NCBI RefSeq assembly: GCF_900116295.1
Contig: NZ_FPAF01000004.1
Location: 248,001 to 312,000, forward strand
Source of the DNA: Bacillus sp. 103mf
Lineage (GTDB): Bacteria > Bacillota > Bacilli > Bacillales > Bacillaceae_G
Reading direction: 5' to 3'
DNA: 64,000 bases
Part shown: one piece after another, positions 45,832-55,842 of the stretch
Numbering within the stretch: position 1 is the first letter of the stretch
Layout: each line of letters begins with the position of its first letter
Position numbers and translations under genes: made by a program
Notes under the pieces: generated by a model
The model's database searches: none
Told to the model about the DNA's origin: nothing
What the model saw: only the letters and a program-made list of their open reading frames with translations

Positions 45832-45908
45832 TGTACCGGTACAGATTGTATTTATTTGTATTGTAGCACCCACAAGAAAACATTACCATTTACATATACT
45901 GGCCAGTA
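45832..45908. promoter_or_regulatory. Divergent control region with two 12-bp palindromes
   Basis: TGTACCGGTACA (45832-45843) and TACTGGCCAGTA (45897-45908) are perfect 12-bp palindromes 65 bases apart between the MocR and EamA genes. They are candidate operators for the MocR protein. Confidence 0.6.
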
Positions 45909-45935
45909 AGAAAATTGATGATACGAGGTGTGATT

Positions 45936-46868
45936 ATGACACAAATAAAAAAAGCATACGCCGCAGCCATTCTTTATACATTCATTATTGGTTTTTCATT
46001 TATGTTTGTAAAACTAACTTTTACAATCACGGGACCATTGGATACATTAGCTCATCGATTTACCGTTTCTTTTCTAACCGCATCTATTCCAGTAATATTC
46101 GGTTTGATCAAATTAAATATTACATTTAAAAATATGCTTTCTATTTTACCTGTAGCCATTTTATATCCAGCTTTATTCTTTACTTTTCAAGCATTTGGAT
46201 TAGTGTATACATCTTCTTCTGAAGCAGGAATTATTCAGGCTACCATTCCTATCTTCACAATGGTATGCGCCTCTTATTTTTTAAAAGAACGAACAACAAT
46301 TTGGCAAAAACTATCCCTTCTTTTATCTGTATCTGGTGTGATTTTCATTTTTGCTATGAAAGGATTAGGCTCTCATACTACCAGTTTTACGGGTGTTATA
46401 CTTATTCTTTTATCAGCATTATCATCAGCTGGGTATAACGTTCTAGCACGAAAGATGACAAAACAATTTCGACTAATCGATGTAACGTATATGATGACTG
46501 TAATTGGATTTGTTTCCTTTAATACGCTGTCTATTGGAAATCATATTGCAGCTGGAACGATGCATCTCTATTTTCAGCCCTTTACAAGCTCGTTATTTCT
46601 AGTTTCCATCTTATATTTAGGAATCCTTTCTTCACTGTTAACAGCATTCCTATCAAATTACGCTTTATCCATTGTAGAAGCATCAAAAATGAGTGTATTT
46701 AGCAATGTATCCACTTTAATTACGATGTTCGCTGGTGTAATTTTCTTACAAGAAGAGCTCACGTATTACCATATCATCGGAGCAGTCATGATTATTCTCG
46801 GGGTAATAGGTACTAACTTTTTAGATGAAAAATTTGTGTCAGTGAAGAAAAAAAACGTTAGTGTGTAA
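45936..46868 (+). CDS. EamA/DMT-family transporter
   Basis: A 310-residue protein with ten predicted helices in two EamA repeats (AAAILYTFIIGFSFMFVKL and later SSLLTAFLSNYALSIVEASKMSVFSNVSTLI). Probably a metabolite or amino acid exporter. GAGGTG directly upstream of ATG 45936 (MTQIKKAYAA) sets the start; the frame opens at 45915. It is divergent from and likely regulated by the MocR gene. Confidence 0.88.
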   Translation: MTQIKKAYAAAILYTFIIGFSFMFVKLTFTITGPLDTLAHRFTVSFLTASIPVIFGLIKLNITFKNMLSILPVAILYPALFFTFQAFGLVYTSSSEAGIIQATIPIFTMVCASYFLKERTTIWQKLSLLLSVSGVIFIFAMKGLGSHTTSFTGVILILLSALSSAGYNVLARKMTKQFRLIDVTYMMTVIGFVSFNTLSIGNHIAAGTMHLYFQPFTSSLFLVSILYLGILSSLLTAFLSNYALSIVEASKMSVFSNVSTLITMFAGVIFLQEELTYYHIIGAVMIILGVIGTNFLDEKFVSVKKKNVSV

Positions 46869-46870
46869 AA

Positions 46871-46906
46871 GAAAAGCATGTTTTGAATCTATTCAAAACA
46901 TGCTTT
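46871..46906 (+). terminator. Terminator after the EamA gene
   Basis: Arms AAAGCATGTTTTGA (46871-46884) and TCAAAACATGCTTT (46891-46904) are perfect complements with a six-base loop. Confidence 0.8.
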
Positions 46907-46960
46907 CAATAATGTTACTAATATTTTTTTAAAAAGGATACTCCATTACATATTTTATAA

Positions 46961-47374
46961 TTACTCTAATGCTTCTAATTTCAGCATCGCACCAAAATAT
47001 TGCGAAGCAGTGGTAAAAGCAATACATGCACACAGCTCACTTATTTCTTCTTCACTAAAACATTCCCTCAAAATGGCAAAAGTTGAATTTGATATCTCTC
47101 CCTTTTGCTTTAAAAACACTTCCGCAAATCCTACTGCAGTAGATATTTTTTCATTAAACTTATCAAACTCAGGTTTTCCTTTCGCTTTACAGTACTCACA
47201 GCCATTACTTTGTGCTAACGTTCTCCTTACTTGTTCCTTTAACTCAGCAGAGAGCAGTCCATCTTTTTCTAAAACATCTCCCAAATGAGACCACCCTTTC
47301 ATCACTTCTATGTTATGCCCTAAAAGTCTTTGAAATGGTGATTCCCCAAAATTTGATTCAATAATTCTTGCCAT
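46961..47374 (-). CDS. Carboxymuconolactone decarboxylase/AhpD-like protein
   Basis: A 137-residue helical protein with a CxxC motif in AQSNGCEYCKAKGKPEF, the redox-active segment of AhpD-like members of the CMD family. It may act as a peroxidase-type or disulfide reductase. The divergent Lrp-type regulator gene at 47496 probably controls it. Confidence 0.82.
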   Translation of the reverse strand: MARIIESNFGESPFQRLLGHNIEVMKGWSHLGDVLEKDGLLSAELKEQVRRTLAQSNGCEYCKAKGKPEFDKFNEKISTAVGFAEVFLKQKGEISNSTFAILRECFSEEEISELCACIAFTTASQYFGAMLKLEALE

Positions 47375-47495
47375 TTAAAGCACCTCCTTGTTATATTAAT
47401 TATAAAAAATAATATTATTAAATCACATTAAATTAGAAACAAATTATCTAAAAATACTTTAAATAATTAACAAAAGAAAGAGGATTTATTTAAAA

Positions 47496-47936
47496 ATGAA
47501 AATAGATAATATTGATAAAAAAATAATAGATGAATTACATAATAATAGTCGTTTATCAATGAGTGAAATTGGAAGGAGAGTTAATTTATCTTCACCATCC
47601 GTAACAGAACGTGTAAGACAAATGGAGTCATTTGGAATAATTAAAAGATATACTTTAGAAATTGATTACGAGAAATTAGGTTTACCTATTCAATGCATAA
47701 TTGAAGCAACAGTTAAAAATGGAGACTATAAATCGTTTAAAAATTATATAGAGAAACTTCCTAACGTAGAATTTTGTTACCGTATAGCAGGAAATGCTTG
47801 TTACATGCTAAAAATGCAATTTGAAAATTTCGCCAAAGCGGAGGAATTCATTGAAGATGTAAATCCATTTGCACATACTGTTACACATTTTATTTTTTCA
47901 CCAGTTCAAACAAATTTACGAATGAATACGGACTAA
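47496..47936 (+). CDS. Lrp/AsnC-family transcriptional regulator
   Basis: A 146-residue regulator: N-terminal helix-turn-helix (KKIIDELHNNSRLSMSEIGRRVNLSSPSVTERVRQM) and a C-terminal RAM ligand-binding domain (IQCIIEATVKNGDYKSF). Such proteins respond to amino acids. It is divergent from the CMD-like gene, its likely target. Confidence 0.92.
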   Translation: MKIDNIDKKIIDELHNNSRLSMSEIGRRVNLSSPSVTERVRQMESFGIIKRYTLEIDYEKLGLPIQCIIEATVKNGDYKSFKNYIEKLPNVEFCYRIAGNACYMLKMQFENFAKAEEFIEDVNPFAHTVTHFIFSPVQTNLRMNTD

Positions 47937-48106
47937 ACATTCACCTAAAAATTACTTACGCTTATTAAACTATCCTGAATCTTTAGTGAAAGAACCCAAA
48001 AAGATTTAGTTAATAAGATTAGGGCTTGCCTAGTTATATACACATTTCCCCATTCTGCATATAGTAAGAATATACTCATATGTTTGTATAAAAGGTGGTT
48101 ATTATT

Positions 48107-48502
48107 TTGAGATTTTCTTCTAAAAAAAAGGGGTCACCTTGTTATTTTCCATGCGCTCTTCCTCTTCCTCAACCAGGACCAGTAGGCCCTGAGGGCCCTC
48201 AGGGTCCTCAGGGTCCTCAAGGCCCCCCTTTTCAAGGTCTAGTTTCTGTTAAAAATCTAATGTTTTTTACAGTCTCTGATGGTACAAAACTTGTATATAA
48301 AAATGTTGATGGTTTACCTCAACTTGGAATTACAGAAATTTTAGCACCAGAACAAGTGTCATATATGAATTTGTTTATAAACGGTATGTTACAATCAACG
48401 AATTCTTATGACGTACAATCAGGTACATTGACACTACTTACCGATGAAGTTCCACCAGCTGGGACTCCTATCACACTTCAATTTATTTTAATTAATCAAT
48501 AA
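48107..48502 (+). CDS. DUF4183 protein with short collagen-like tract
   Basis: A 131-residue protein. After a Cys-containing N-terminus ([17 protein letters not shown]) comes a short Gly-X-Y tract ([17 protein letters not shown]), then a DUF4183 domain ([36 protein letters not shown]). Collagen-like plus DUF4183 proteins in the B. cereus group are usually spore or exosporium surface proteins. AAAGGTGG precedes TTG 48107, the preferred start; the GTG at 48095 lies within that site. It faces a second DUF4183 gene across a shared terminator. Confidence 0.85.
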   Translation: MRFSSKKKGSPCYFPCALPLPQPGPVGPEGPQGPQGPQGPPFQGLVSVKNLMFFTVSDGTKLVYKNVDGLPQLGITEILAPEQVSYMNLFINGMLQSTNSYDVQSGTLTLLTDEVPPAGTPITLQFILINQ

Positions 48503-48534
48503 AAAGCGGATTCTTTTAAAAGAATCCGCTTTTT
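48501..48534. terminator. Perfect 34-bp palindromic bidirectional terminator
   Basis: AAAAAGCGGATTCTTTT (48501-48517) is followed by its exact complement (48518-48534). It serves the two convergent DUF4183 genes. Confidence 0.9.
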
Positions 48535-48546
48535 TATTGCAAAGTG

Positions 48547-48831
48547 TTAGTTTACAACAAATTCAATCGTCACTGGAACACCAGGATCTAAAGCATCTGC
48601 ATTAGGAATTGTAATAGCTGCTGTAGTTACACTGGAATCACCTGCAGCTTGTAATTGTCCGTTCAAATATAAATTATAATATGCAAATGATGAAGGAAAT
48701 GCCGTAGCAGCACCACCAGCATCATTCGTACAGGCAGTTGCTAATATATTGAAAGTTGCACCTGCTCCTGTTCCAGCACTAATTGTTGAATTAAACCTTC
48801 TACTAGTCATAAATGGTTTAATAATAGCCAA
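48547..48831 (-). CDS. DUF4183 protein
   Basis: A 94-residue protein consisting mainly of a DUF4183 domain (SSFAYYNLYLNGQLQAAGDSS, ADALDPGVPVTIEFVVN). It starts with TTG 48831 behind AAAGGAG. It is convergent with and related to the DUF4183 gene at 48107; the two probably contribute to the spore surface. Confidence 0.85.
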   Translation of the reverse strand: MAIIKPFMTSRRFNSTISAGTGAGATFNILATACTNDAGGAATAFPSSFAYYNLYLNGQLQAAGDSSVTTAAITIPNADALDPGVPVTIEFVVN

Positions 48832-49182
48832 TGGATTTCACTCCTTTCATTTTTCAATAGAGTAGGGTTTGTCCTACTCTATATACTATTCAAATCTTTT
48901 ATTTTGAAAACGGCATATTACTTAATTATCTTGTTTTTGGGTATGAGTGCAATGGCTGGGGTGAAGCGAGGAGCTAGCCCCTTCTAGTGTCATAAAAATA
49001 TGAAGTAAGAGGTATTTCACTCAGTTCTTGTTTCTTTTTAATTAGAAATAATTTCAAATTTGAAACATAGTAGAAGAACAAAGAAGGGTGCTAATTAAAC
49101 AAAGTTATAAAATGCTGTTGCTTCTCCTACCATTCAAAAGCAAGTAAACCCATAGTTTCAATCCCTTTTCTCATGAGTATAT
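48832..49182. other. Gap without a gene
   Basis: About 350 bases. The only notable item is an inverted repeat GGCTGGGG...GCTAGCCCC near 48952-48982. The promoter of the DUF4183 gene should lie at the left side. Confidence 0.4.
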
Positions 49183-49443
49183 TTAAGTTGTTTTAAGAGT
49201 AGATGTATTTAGTACAAATTCCTGAATTACACGCTTCAATTCATCTTTGTTTTCTAAATAAGGATGATGTTTATCTTTTAATATAGTAATAGACATGTTA
49301 GGGAACTTAAATTTTTTATAGTGATCTGGTCCAATAGCATCATCATAGGGGTACAGGTGCATGCTCATCAACTTAAGAGGCTCATTGTTCCCCAAAATGA
49401 AAAAATGAACTAAATTTCCATGAACAACTATGAAGAAATACAA
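49183..49443 (-). pseudogene. C-terminal fragment of an alpha/beta hydrolase-like gene
   Basis: The 86-residue frame ends KFPNMSITILKDKHHPYLEN followed by KDELKRVIQEFVL, which resembles the last strand, catalytic His region and final helix of alpha/beta hydrolases. The N-terminal part (MYFFIVVHGNLVHFFILGNN) does not fit a complete protein, and there is no ribosome binding site. It is probably a remnant. Confidence 0.5.
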
Positions 49444-49568
49444 TTTTCGTTTTGGGGATACTCTAAAATATTAGCTTGATGGTGATGGGGTAGCACCAAG
49501 CGAATTTCGTACGGTAAGCATTTAGAATAATAACCTTTTATGGTAAAATTATGAAAAGGGCGGTGAAT

Positions 49569-49880
49569 ATGATGGCTGGATTGGGAATTTGTACGATTGT
49601 TAGTTTAATTATAATAATAAGTGGTTACCAAATTCATATAAAAAAACGTTTATCTCTTATTGCTGGATATCAGGAAGAAACTTTTATTGGTGATAAAAAT
49701 AAACTAGCTAAATTATTCGGTATATTTGCTTACATTGTAGGAATTGCAACCTTTCTACTCCCTTTTGGATTAGAAAACTTTGGAGATATTGCGGGTATCA
49801 TCTATGCAGTATGTATATGTGGAGGCGTAATAATAGTTTTGATATGGAAGCAATTCTTGAATAATATAAAGCAACAATAA
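49569..49880 (+). CDS. DUF3784 membrane protein
   Basis: A 103-residue protein with three hydrophobic helices and the DUF3784 pattern (IKKRLSLIAGYQEETFIGDKNKLAKLFGIF). Function unknown. AAGGGCGG precedes ATG 49569; the ATG at 49551 is part of that site's upstream edge and unlikely. Confidence 0.8.
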   Translation: MMAGLGICTIVSLIIIISGYQIHIKKRLSLIAGYQEETFIGDKNKLAKLFGIFAYIVGIATFLLPFGLENFGDIAGIIYAVCICGGVIIVLIWKQFLNNIKQQ

Positions 49881-49910
49881 AGTTATTTAATTTTAAGACT
49901 TCAAACTAGC

Positions 49911-50048
49911 ATAACCCCCGTTCTGATTTTAGGACGGGGTTAAAATATTAGTTGTTTAATTTTTGATGTAAAATACTTACTGCACTTGAAAATATAAGAA
50001 TAAAGTCGTTTAAATTGAAGGGGTCTTCAACAATCGCTCCCGATTCTA
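49911..50048 (+). repeat. Dispersed ~140-bp intergenic repeat, copy B
   Basis: Begins with the hairpin ATAACCCCCGTTCT...AGGACGGGGTTA and continues AAAATACTTAC, GAAAATATAAGAATAAAGTC, GGGGTCTTCAA and CCCGATTCTAAA, matching copy A at 38215-38352. Confidence 0.7.
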
Positions 50049-50080
50049 AAATAGTACGCTGACTTTCTAATTGATTATAA

Positions 50081-50953
50081 TTACTTTTTTAAAATCGGTA
50101 TCCATATTTCGCTTTTGAGAGTTGGTGAGGTTACATCTTTATTCTCATTCCACAGGACTTCTGGACCTTCTATTTGTTCATAATTTGAGGATGGAAACCA
50201 TTCGGAATAAATGCGTCCCCATACATCTTGCAGCGTATCTGGAAATGGTCCGATTGCTTCAAATACAGCCCATGATAAAGCAGGAACTTCAAGCTGTATT
50301 AGGTTATCAGGACACGCTTTAGTTGTTGCCACACCAATATAATGGTCAAGCCCCCCTTTTTCCTCCATCCTGCCTTCAGAAAAGTTCGTGGATGCATTAA
50401 TAAGTCCCATAGGCTCGACATTAGAAAGTTTTTTTAATTTATTTATCATTTCGCTGTCCAAATTTCCCCACATAGAGGCGATTTCCGGATTAACCCCTTT
50501 GAAAATAATAGGAACTCTTTTCTTAATACCAACGATGCGAAATGCCCCTTTTTCTTCAATTCGATAGTTCATTTCACTTCCTCCTTTGATTGATAAATGG
50601 AAGGTCATTCGTGGGTAAGCTTTAAGTGAATGACCATTATTTCTAGCTTCTGACGGTGTTATGCCATGCAAACTTTGAAAAGCCCGTGCAAAAGAATCTG
50701 GTGAATTGTAGCCGTATTTCATTGCAATGTCAATGACCTTTACGTTGCCACCTTTAAGCTCAAATGCTGCCAGAGTAAGCCTTCTGCGACGGATGTATTC
50801 CGATAGTGAAATACCTGCAAGGAAGGAAAACATCCTTTTAAAATGGTATTCGGAGCAGAAAGCTAGCCTCGCTACTTCTTTAAAGTCAATATCATTGGTA
50901 AGATTTTCTTCAATATACTTTAATGCTCCATTCATGTTTTTAAGCAAATCCAT
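50081..50953 (-). CDS. AraC-family regulator with GyrI-like effector domain
   Basis: A 290-residue regulator. Residues 1-110 hold two helix-turn-helix motifs ([41 protein letters not shown]) and residues 130-290 form a GyrI/SOUL-like effector-binding domain ([20 protein letters not shown]). Proteins of this layout respond to drugs or organic cations. It starts at ATG 50953 behind AAGGAGG. No adjacent target gene is obvious. Confidence 0.92.
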   Translation of the reverse strand: MDLLKNMNGALKYIEENLTNDIDFKEVARLAFCSEYHFKRMFSFLAGISLSEYIRRRRLTLAAFELKGGNVKVIDIAMKYGYNSPDSFARAFQSLHGITPSEARNNGHSLKAYPRMTFHLSIKGGSEMNYRIEEKGAFRIVGIKKRVPIIFKGVNPEIASMWGNLDSEMINKLKKLSNVEPMGLINASTNFSEGRMEEKGGLDHYIGVATTKACPDNLIQLEVPALSWAVFEAIGPFPDTLQDVWGRIYSEWFPSSNYEQIEGPEVLWNENKDVTSPTLKSEIWIPILKK

Positions 50954-51831
50954 TTATATGACCTCCTTTATCAAAAGAATAGCAGGAATTGAATGTATCC
51001 ATCCGACTTTTCATGCACAATTATGTAGGGTTAACTCACAAGTAATAAAACGTATTATTCAATAAAATGTCGCGATTGTGAAATAACAGAATGAGGATTT
51101 TTAAATAACTTTATTGTAAGTTTAACATCTTTATTTGTAATTAAACGACTTTATTGTAAATTGACAAATAAACCATGTTAAGAAAAAGGGTCTAGCATAT
51201 CCAGACTCTTTTTTAATTTTTTAGCAAAGCAAAACTGAAAGCGGACGTTTAAGGAACTTTATTTATTTCTAACGAAACTGACAGAAATACAATCAAAAAC
51301 CAGTTCCAAAACTCATTGCCAAAAACAAAGTACCATAACAAATATTAAATACCATTTATGGGACATTCTTAACGTACGGTAAAAACAAGTTTTTTAACTA
51401 AAAAAATCTTTAGCGTACGAAATTTGCGTTTTGTTGGCGAGACCTCTGTATGCAATTTATCATTTGAAAACTGCGCAAATGATCTCCTAAAGTTACAAAC
51501 TTTGTTGTAAAGGTATTTGGTAATCTTTTTGGTAATTATTTTTGGTAAACGATAATCCTAATAGAATCAAAGACAAGTGAAGCAGTAATCATTCGTTACA
51601 AAAATACTGGCTTTTGGTAATAGCATGTATTAACATAGCATTACTTTATTCAGCAATCGGGACATATAATTGAACAACATCCTATGCCTTATTGCATAAT
51701 CTTATTTTTGTCATAGGCAAAACGAATAAAGATAAGAAATAATAGTGATTAATTTGCTCCTGATGTAGAAGATAATGCTAATACTACCCCAAAATTAGAC
51801 TTTGACTCTAACTTTTAGAGGACATTGATAA
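50954..51831. other. Large gap without an intact gene
   Basis: About 880 bases. Visible are a weak hairpin with T run near 51185-51220, and a paired motif TTAACGTACGG (about 51369) and TTAGCGTACGA (about 51410) near the TTTGCGTTTTGTTGGCGAGA segment, a sequence type that recurs between B. cereus genes from memory. No frame with a ribosome binding site was found. Confidence 0.4.
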
Positions 51832-53043
51832 TTAGGACATGTATTTGTTTTTGGTTTTTGATAAATTTATTGTATTATTTTTTATTAAATGAACTAATAA
51901 GGCGATTAAAGGAAAAGTTGTTCCAATGAGTAAAGTTACTTCACTATTAAATTTATAGTAAGTATAACTTCCAATCCATGAACCAAAAGCTCCTCCCAAA
52001 AAGAAAATAGTCATATATAATCCATTAAGTCTGTTTCTTATCTCGGGATTCAAACCAAAGATAACTTTTTGACCTAATAATAAATTTCCTGATATACCAA
52101 TATCAATGCCAATGCCCGAGATAAGTATTAAAATTACACTAAATAGTGAATGATCTTGAACAAAAAATAATAGTATGATAGATAATAGTACGAGCGCCAT
52201 TGATACATTAGTCATTATAAAAATATAACCTTTATCTGCTATTTTACCAATAGTAGGAGTTAATAAAGCTCCAGCTATTGCAACAAAGCCAATTAATGCA
52301 ATTTCATTATTTGAAAAATGTAATGGCTCAGACCTTAATAAAATTGGAATAACTGTCCAATAAAGACTAAATGTTGCAAATAAACATGCGTGATAAAAAG
52401 CTCTTTGTTGTAAAGGAGAAGTATTTATTAGTAGTTTTACCATAGAAGCTATTAAATTTGGATATGACATGTTACTAGTCGATACTACTTCATAGTTGGG
52501 CAAAAATTTTATAATTAACAGTAATATGGCAACTAGGGTTATTAATGAAAAAAGAAATACCATTCTCCAGCCAAACCAGTCAGCTATTCCGATAGATAAT
52601 GGGCGAGCAATCATAATCCCAATCAATAGACCACTCATCACTTTACCCACATATTTACCTGTCTCTTCAATAGGCACAATCCTCATTGTTAGTGGAACTA
52701 ACATTTGAGCCGCACAGGATCCAATGCCAATTATAGTTGTTAATATTAAAAAAACAATTCTATTTGTCGAAATTAGCGTACCAATTAATGAAATAATAGT
52801 TAGCCCGATAAGAATTCCTATTATTTTCTTACTTTTAAATAAGTCAGCCATTGGTACGATAAAAAACAAGCCCAATCCATACCCAATTTGTGTCAAGGTA
52901 GTGAGCAATCCAGATAAATTAGAAGAGATGTTCAGATCTTTTGCAATGAATTGTACAATTGGTTGTGCATAATAAATATTTGCAACAAGTGAACCACAAC
53001 TAATTGCCAAAATAAATATTAGAAAATTTGTCTTTTTAGTCAA
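51832..53043 (-). CDS. MFS transporter
   Basis: A ~403-residue, 12-helix transporter of the drug/metabolite MFS type (VANIYYAQPIVQFIAKDLNIS at the start and GWRMVFLFSLITL in the middle). AAAAGGA abuts the ATG at 53052, so TTG 53043 with nine bases of spacing is the more likely start. The TetR gene lies just upstream on the same strand, the usual regulator of such exporters. Substrate unknown. Confidence 0.87.
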   Translation of the reverse strand: MTKKTNFLIFILAISCGSLVANIYYAQPIVQFIAKDLNISSNLSGLLTTLTQIGYGLGLFFIVPMADLFKSKKIIGILIGLTIISLIGTLISTNRIVFLILTTIIGIGSCAAQMLVPLTMRIVPIEETGKYVGKVMSGLLIGIMIARPLSIGIADWFGWRMVFLFSLITLVAILLLIIKFLPNYEVVSTSNMSYPNLIASMVKLLINTSPLQQRAFYHACLFATFSLYWTVIPILLRSEPLHFSNNEIALIGFVAIAGALLTPTIGKIADKGYIFIMTNVSMALVLLSIILLFFVQDHSLFSVILILISGIGIDIGISGNLLLGQKVIFGLNPEIRNRLNGLYMTIFFLGGAFGSWIGSYTYYKFNSEVTLLIGTTFPLIALLVHLIKNNTINLSKTKNKYMS

Positions 53044-53074
53044 CTTTATCATTCCTTTTGTTTATTTTTATTTT

Positions 53075-53100
53075 TTCGGTACGTTCGTTCCAAAATTCTT
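53075..53100. promoter_or_regulatory. Candidate TetR half-sites upstream of the MFS gene
   Basis: TCGGTACGTTCGTTCC contains two CGTTC repeats, the second extending to CGTTCC as in the palindrome GTTCCGGAAC found upstream of the TetR gene (53724-53733). It lies between the MFS and TetR genes. Confidence 0.45.
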
Positions 53101-53112
53101 GAAAAAGAAAGA

Positions 53113-53688
53113 CTATAGGTCTGCAATAGTCTTATCCACTAGATTATAGGCTAGATTTTTCTCTTTTTTATATCTGGACATTAAATTAATGCTATGATTT
53201 AAACTTAATAAAGAATATGCAACTAATTCAGAGTTAGCCTCTTGTGAAATTTCTCCTTTCTTTTTTCCTTCTTCAATGACTTGCTTAAATACTTTTTCAA
53301 GTTCATTAAAATCATTTATAAGTATTTCTTCTATGGAAGGATCAATATTTCCAATAAGCAGTGAAGAATTAGTTATAATACAACTTTTGGGAATGTCATC
53401 TGAATAGCATTTTTCAATATGTTGATAAAAAAAGGATTTAAGTGATGCTTTAGTGCTTATACCACTAAAAAGTAAATTTCTCTTTCCATAGCTATAGTTT
53501 TTATAATGTTCTAAAACCAGTTTAAATAGTTCATCCTTATCTCCAAAACTATCGTAGAGAGTAGATCGACTTATTCCCATCGTTTCAATAAGATCTGAGA
53601 TATATGTAGCGTCATAACCTTTCTCCCAGAATAAATACATAGCTTTATTCAAGGCATGTTCTTTGTTAAAACTAATACTTCTACCCAA
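53113..53688 (-). CDS. TetR-family transcriptional regulator
   Basis: A 191-residue regulator with the TetR helix-turn-helix (LFWEKGYDATYISDLIETMG, ISRSTLYDSFGDKDELF) and a ligand-binding helical body. GGAG precedes TTG 53688 by nine bases; the frame opens at 53703. The gene is immediately upstream of the MFS exporter and probably represses both. Confidence 0.9.
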   Translation of the reverse strand: MGRSISFNKEHALNKAMYLFWEKGYDATYISDLIETMGISRSTLYDSFGDKDELFKLVLEHYKNYSYGKRNLLFSGISTKASLKSFFYQHIEKCYSDDIPKSCIITNSSLLIGNIDPSIEEILINDFNELEKVFKQVIEEGKKKGEISQEANSELVAYSLLSLNHSINLMSRYKKEKNLAYNLVDKTIADL

Positions 53689-53723
53689 TTTACAACACTC
53701 CAATCATATAATTTAGTATAAAA

Positions 53724-53733
53724 GTTCCGGAAC
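53724..53733. promoter_or_regulatory. Candidate TetR operator palindrome
   Basis: GTTCCGGAAC is a perfect 10-bp palindrome 36 bases upstream of the TetR start, sharing CGTTCC half-sites with the MFS promoter region. Confidence 0.5.
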
Positions 53734-54460
53734 GATAAGTCCAGAAAACTATCTTGAGATCAAATCTTCCATTATAGATAAACCCCACAATCATCAATTA
53801 TTAATCTTTTTAAAGCCAGTTCGATTCCATTTCTATAAATGTAACTCATCGGTAAGAATAGGAAACTGTTATTGATATCACTTTCAATTAGCTGGTATAA
53901 CTATTTTCCAATTTCCATATATCCAATTATAAAGTAAACGACAATAAGAATTTGAAGAACAACTCAAAGTTTTGAAAGAAAAAATCGCTAAACTAAAAAA
54001 AGAATTGGGATACGAAGAATAACATTACAAAAAAACTCCGAATAAAAATATTCGAAGGAAAGTAATTACTATAAACTTTGTATATCCTGTTCAGTCTAAA
54101 ACATTTTTCTAATTGAACAATTTCTGTATATTGATAGAAATTCTGTTGTTTACTCAAAGTAGACACTTTTTCAGCATCCTTATATTTTTTAAAATTTTTT
54201 TACAAAAAAACGATAGTCCGTCTACATCTTAGATAGAAAGAATACCGGTTTTTTCATCTTTGAGAACAATAATTTCTTAACTTGATAGACATGAGACGAA
54301 AATAATAATTCATCTATTATCGCTATTTACGAATGAAGAAAAAGGAGAATATAGACCGTAAAATACAGCACATTATTCTACAAAAATGCGTTGTTTGAAT
54401 GTACAAATTATTATATTTAATCTTTTATTTAAACGAAAAAGTATCTATTTATACATAACA
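53734..54460. other. Gap with a short transposase-like remnant
   Basis: About 730 bases. The plus strand at 53951-54022 reads EFEEQLKVLKEKIAKLKKEL ending GYEE and a stop, a coiled-coil C-terminus typical of small IS-encoded proteins, preceded by stops. No complete gene is present. Confidence 0.4.
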
Positions 54461-55842
54461 TTATTGTTTTGTATCATTAATCCATTTAGCAATATCCTCA
54501 ATGACATATTCAGGTACATTGGCAGGAATCATATACTCACTTGGTAGACTTAAACTTCCTTCCCCTTCTGTAAAAGCATAGTTTAATTTGGGGTATTCTT
54601 TAAAAGTAACATTTGAGCGGTGTGACAATCCTTCTTGCCAACGGGAAAACTCTTCTTGTTTGGTTACCTGGTAATCACGTGCCCCTTGTAAAATAAACAG
54701 TGGTTCTAATTGTTTTTTTGCTACTTCAACAGGATGCCAATGTGCAAAATCATACCAAACATACGGAAATCCTAATACAAACTTTGATGGTGGATTATTT
54801 GGATTAAAAGAAGGATCTTGTAAATAAGTAAACTGTTTCTCATAAAAAGTTATAATTTCTTGCGGATAACCCAAATAACGATATTGATCAATCAAAAGTT
54901 CTGGCATTGTACGAGCAGGTGCTGCGAGTATAATCGCACCTCTTATGAGTGAAGAAGGTGCATGGCTTAGTATACGAGGCATCATCATCCCTCCTTGGCT
55001 ATGACCAAGAATAAAAACATTATTTGGATCAATTCCCTCTTGTTGCACAGCAGATTTTGCAGCATATATCGCATCATCTGTTGTTTCTTTATCAACAGTT
55101 GCAATTTCTTTTGAAAATTTAAAAGGGTGTTCCATCGTCCTTTTTTCATATCGAAGAACTGCAATTCCCTTCGAAGCAAGTCCTACGGCTATATAGCGGA
55201 AGGTCTTTATATTTCCAAACAATTCGTCTCGATCGCTAGGTCCTGAACCATGAACTAGAACCACGACAGGGACTTTTTCTCCTTGTTTATAAGTTGGAAT
55301 TGTAAGTGTAGCAGGTAAGGGATAAGTCGAATTTCCAATCACAATGTCTCTCTCATGGTAGTTATCAGGTGCATCGTATGCAGGTTTTGGAGCTTCTGAA
55401 ACATGTTTTTCTTTTTTTTTTTTAGTAATTTCATCTAGTTTACCACCAGGTGTAAATTTTAAAATAAAAGTAAAAGATTTATGTTTAAATTAAATAGGGA
55501 TTTCTACATTTTGGTGGACTAAATTTCGTTCACTTACTACAACGTCTCCAATTTTTTGAACTTCCCATTTTTTTCTTGCCCTTCAGCCCACCATGCAGCA
55601 AGATCATCATGTGGAAAACGTGATTGTAATGCGGTGGAGAAATACTTTCTTGCTTCTTTAGTCTCTCCTTTTGATAATGCCGTAAAAAACGAAGTAGCTC
55701 GCTCTTCATAAGAGTGTTTTTCTTCAATTGTTTGTTGTGTAGCTGCATTTGCTTCTGAAGCAAGTGGAATAGTCGATATACCCATTGAAAAGAAAAGTGT
55801 AAACGTCATAAGAGATTTACGAGTTACAGTATTTTTCGTCAT
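54461..55842 (-). pseudogene. Secreted DUF3887-alpha/beta hydrolase gene, broken by frameshift and stop
   Basis: The original product can be rebuilt: signal peptide (MTKNTVTRKSLMTFTLFFSM...ASEANA), a DUF3887 domain, then an alpha/beta hydrolase with VLVHGSGPSDRDE, nucleophile GHSQGG and a late acid/His. Two lesions break it. Around 55548-55556 the frame shifts between GKFKKL and GDVVVSERN, and at 55490-55492 a TAA interrupts ...EIP I-stop-FKHKSFTF, where CAA is the likely ancestral codon. The hydrolase part (GTG 55342 to 54461, 293 residues) is intact as a frame and might be made without a signal peptide. AGGAGG precedes ATG 55842. Confidence 0.85.
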
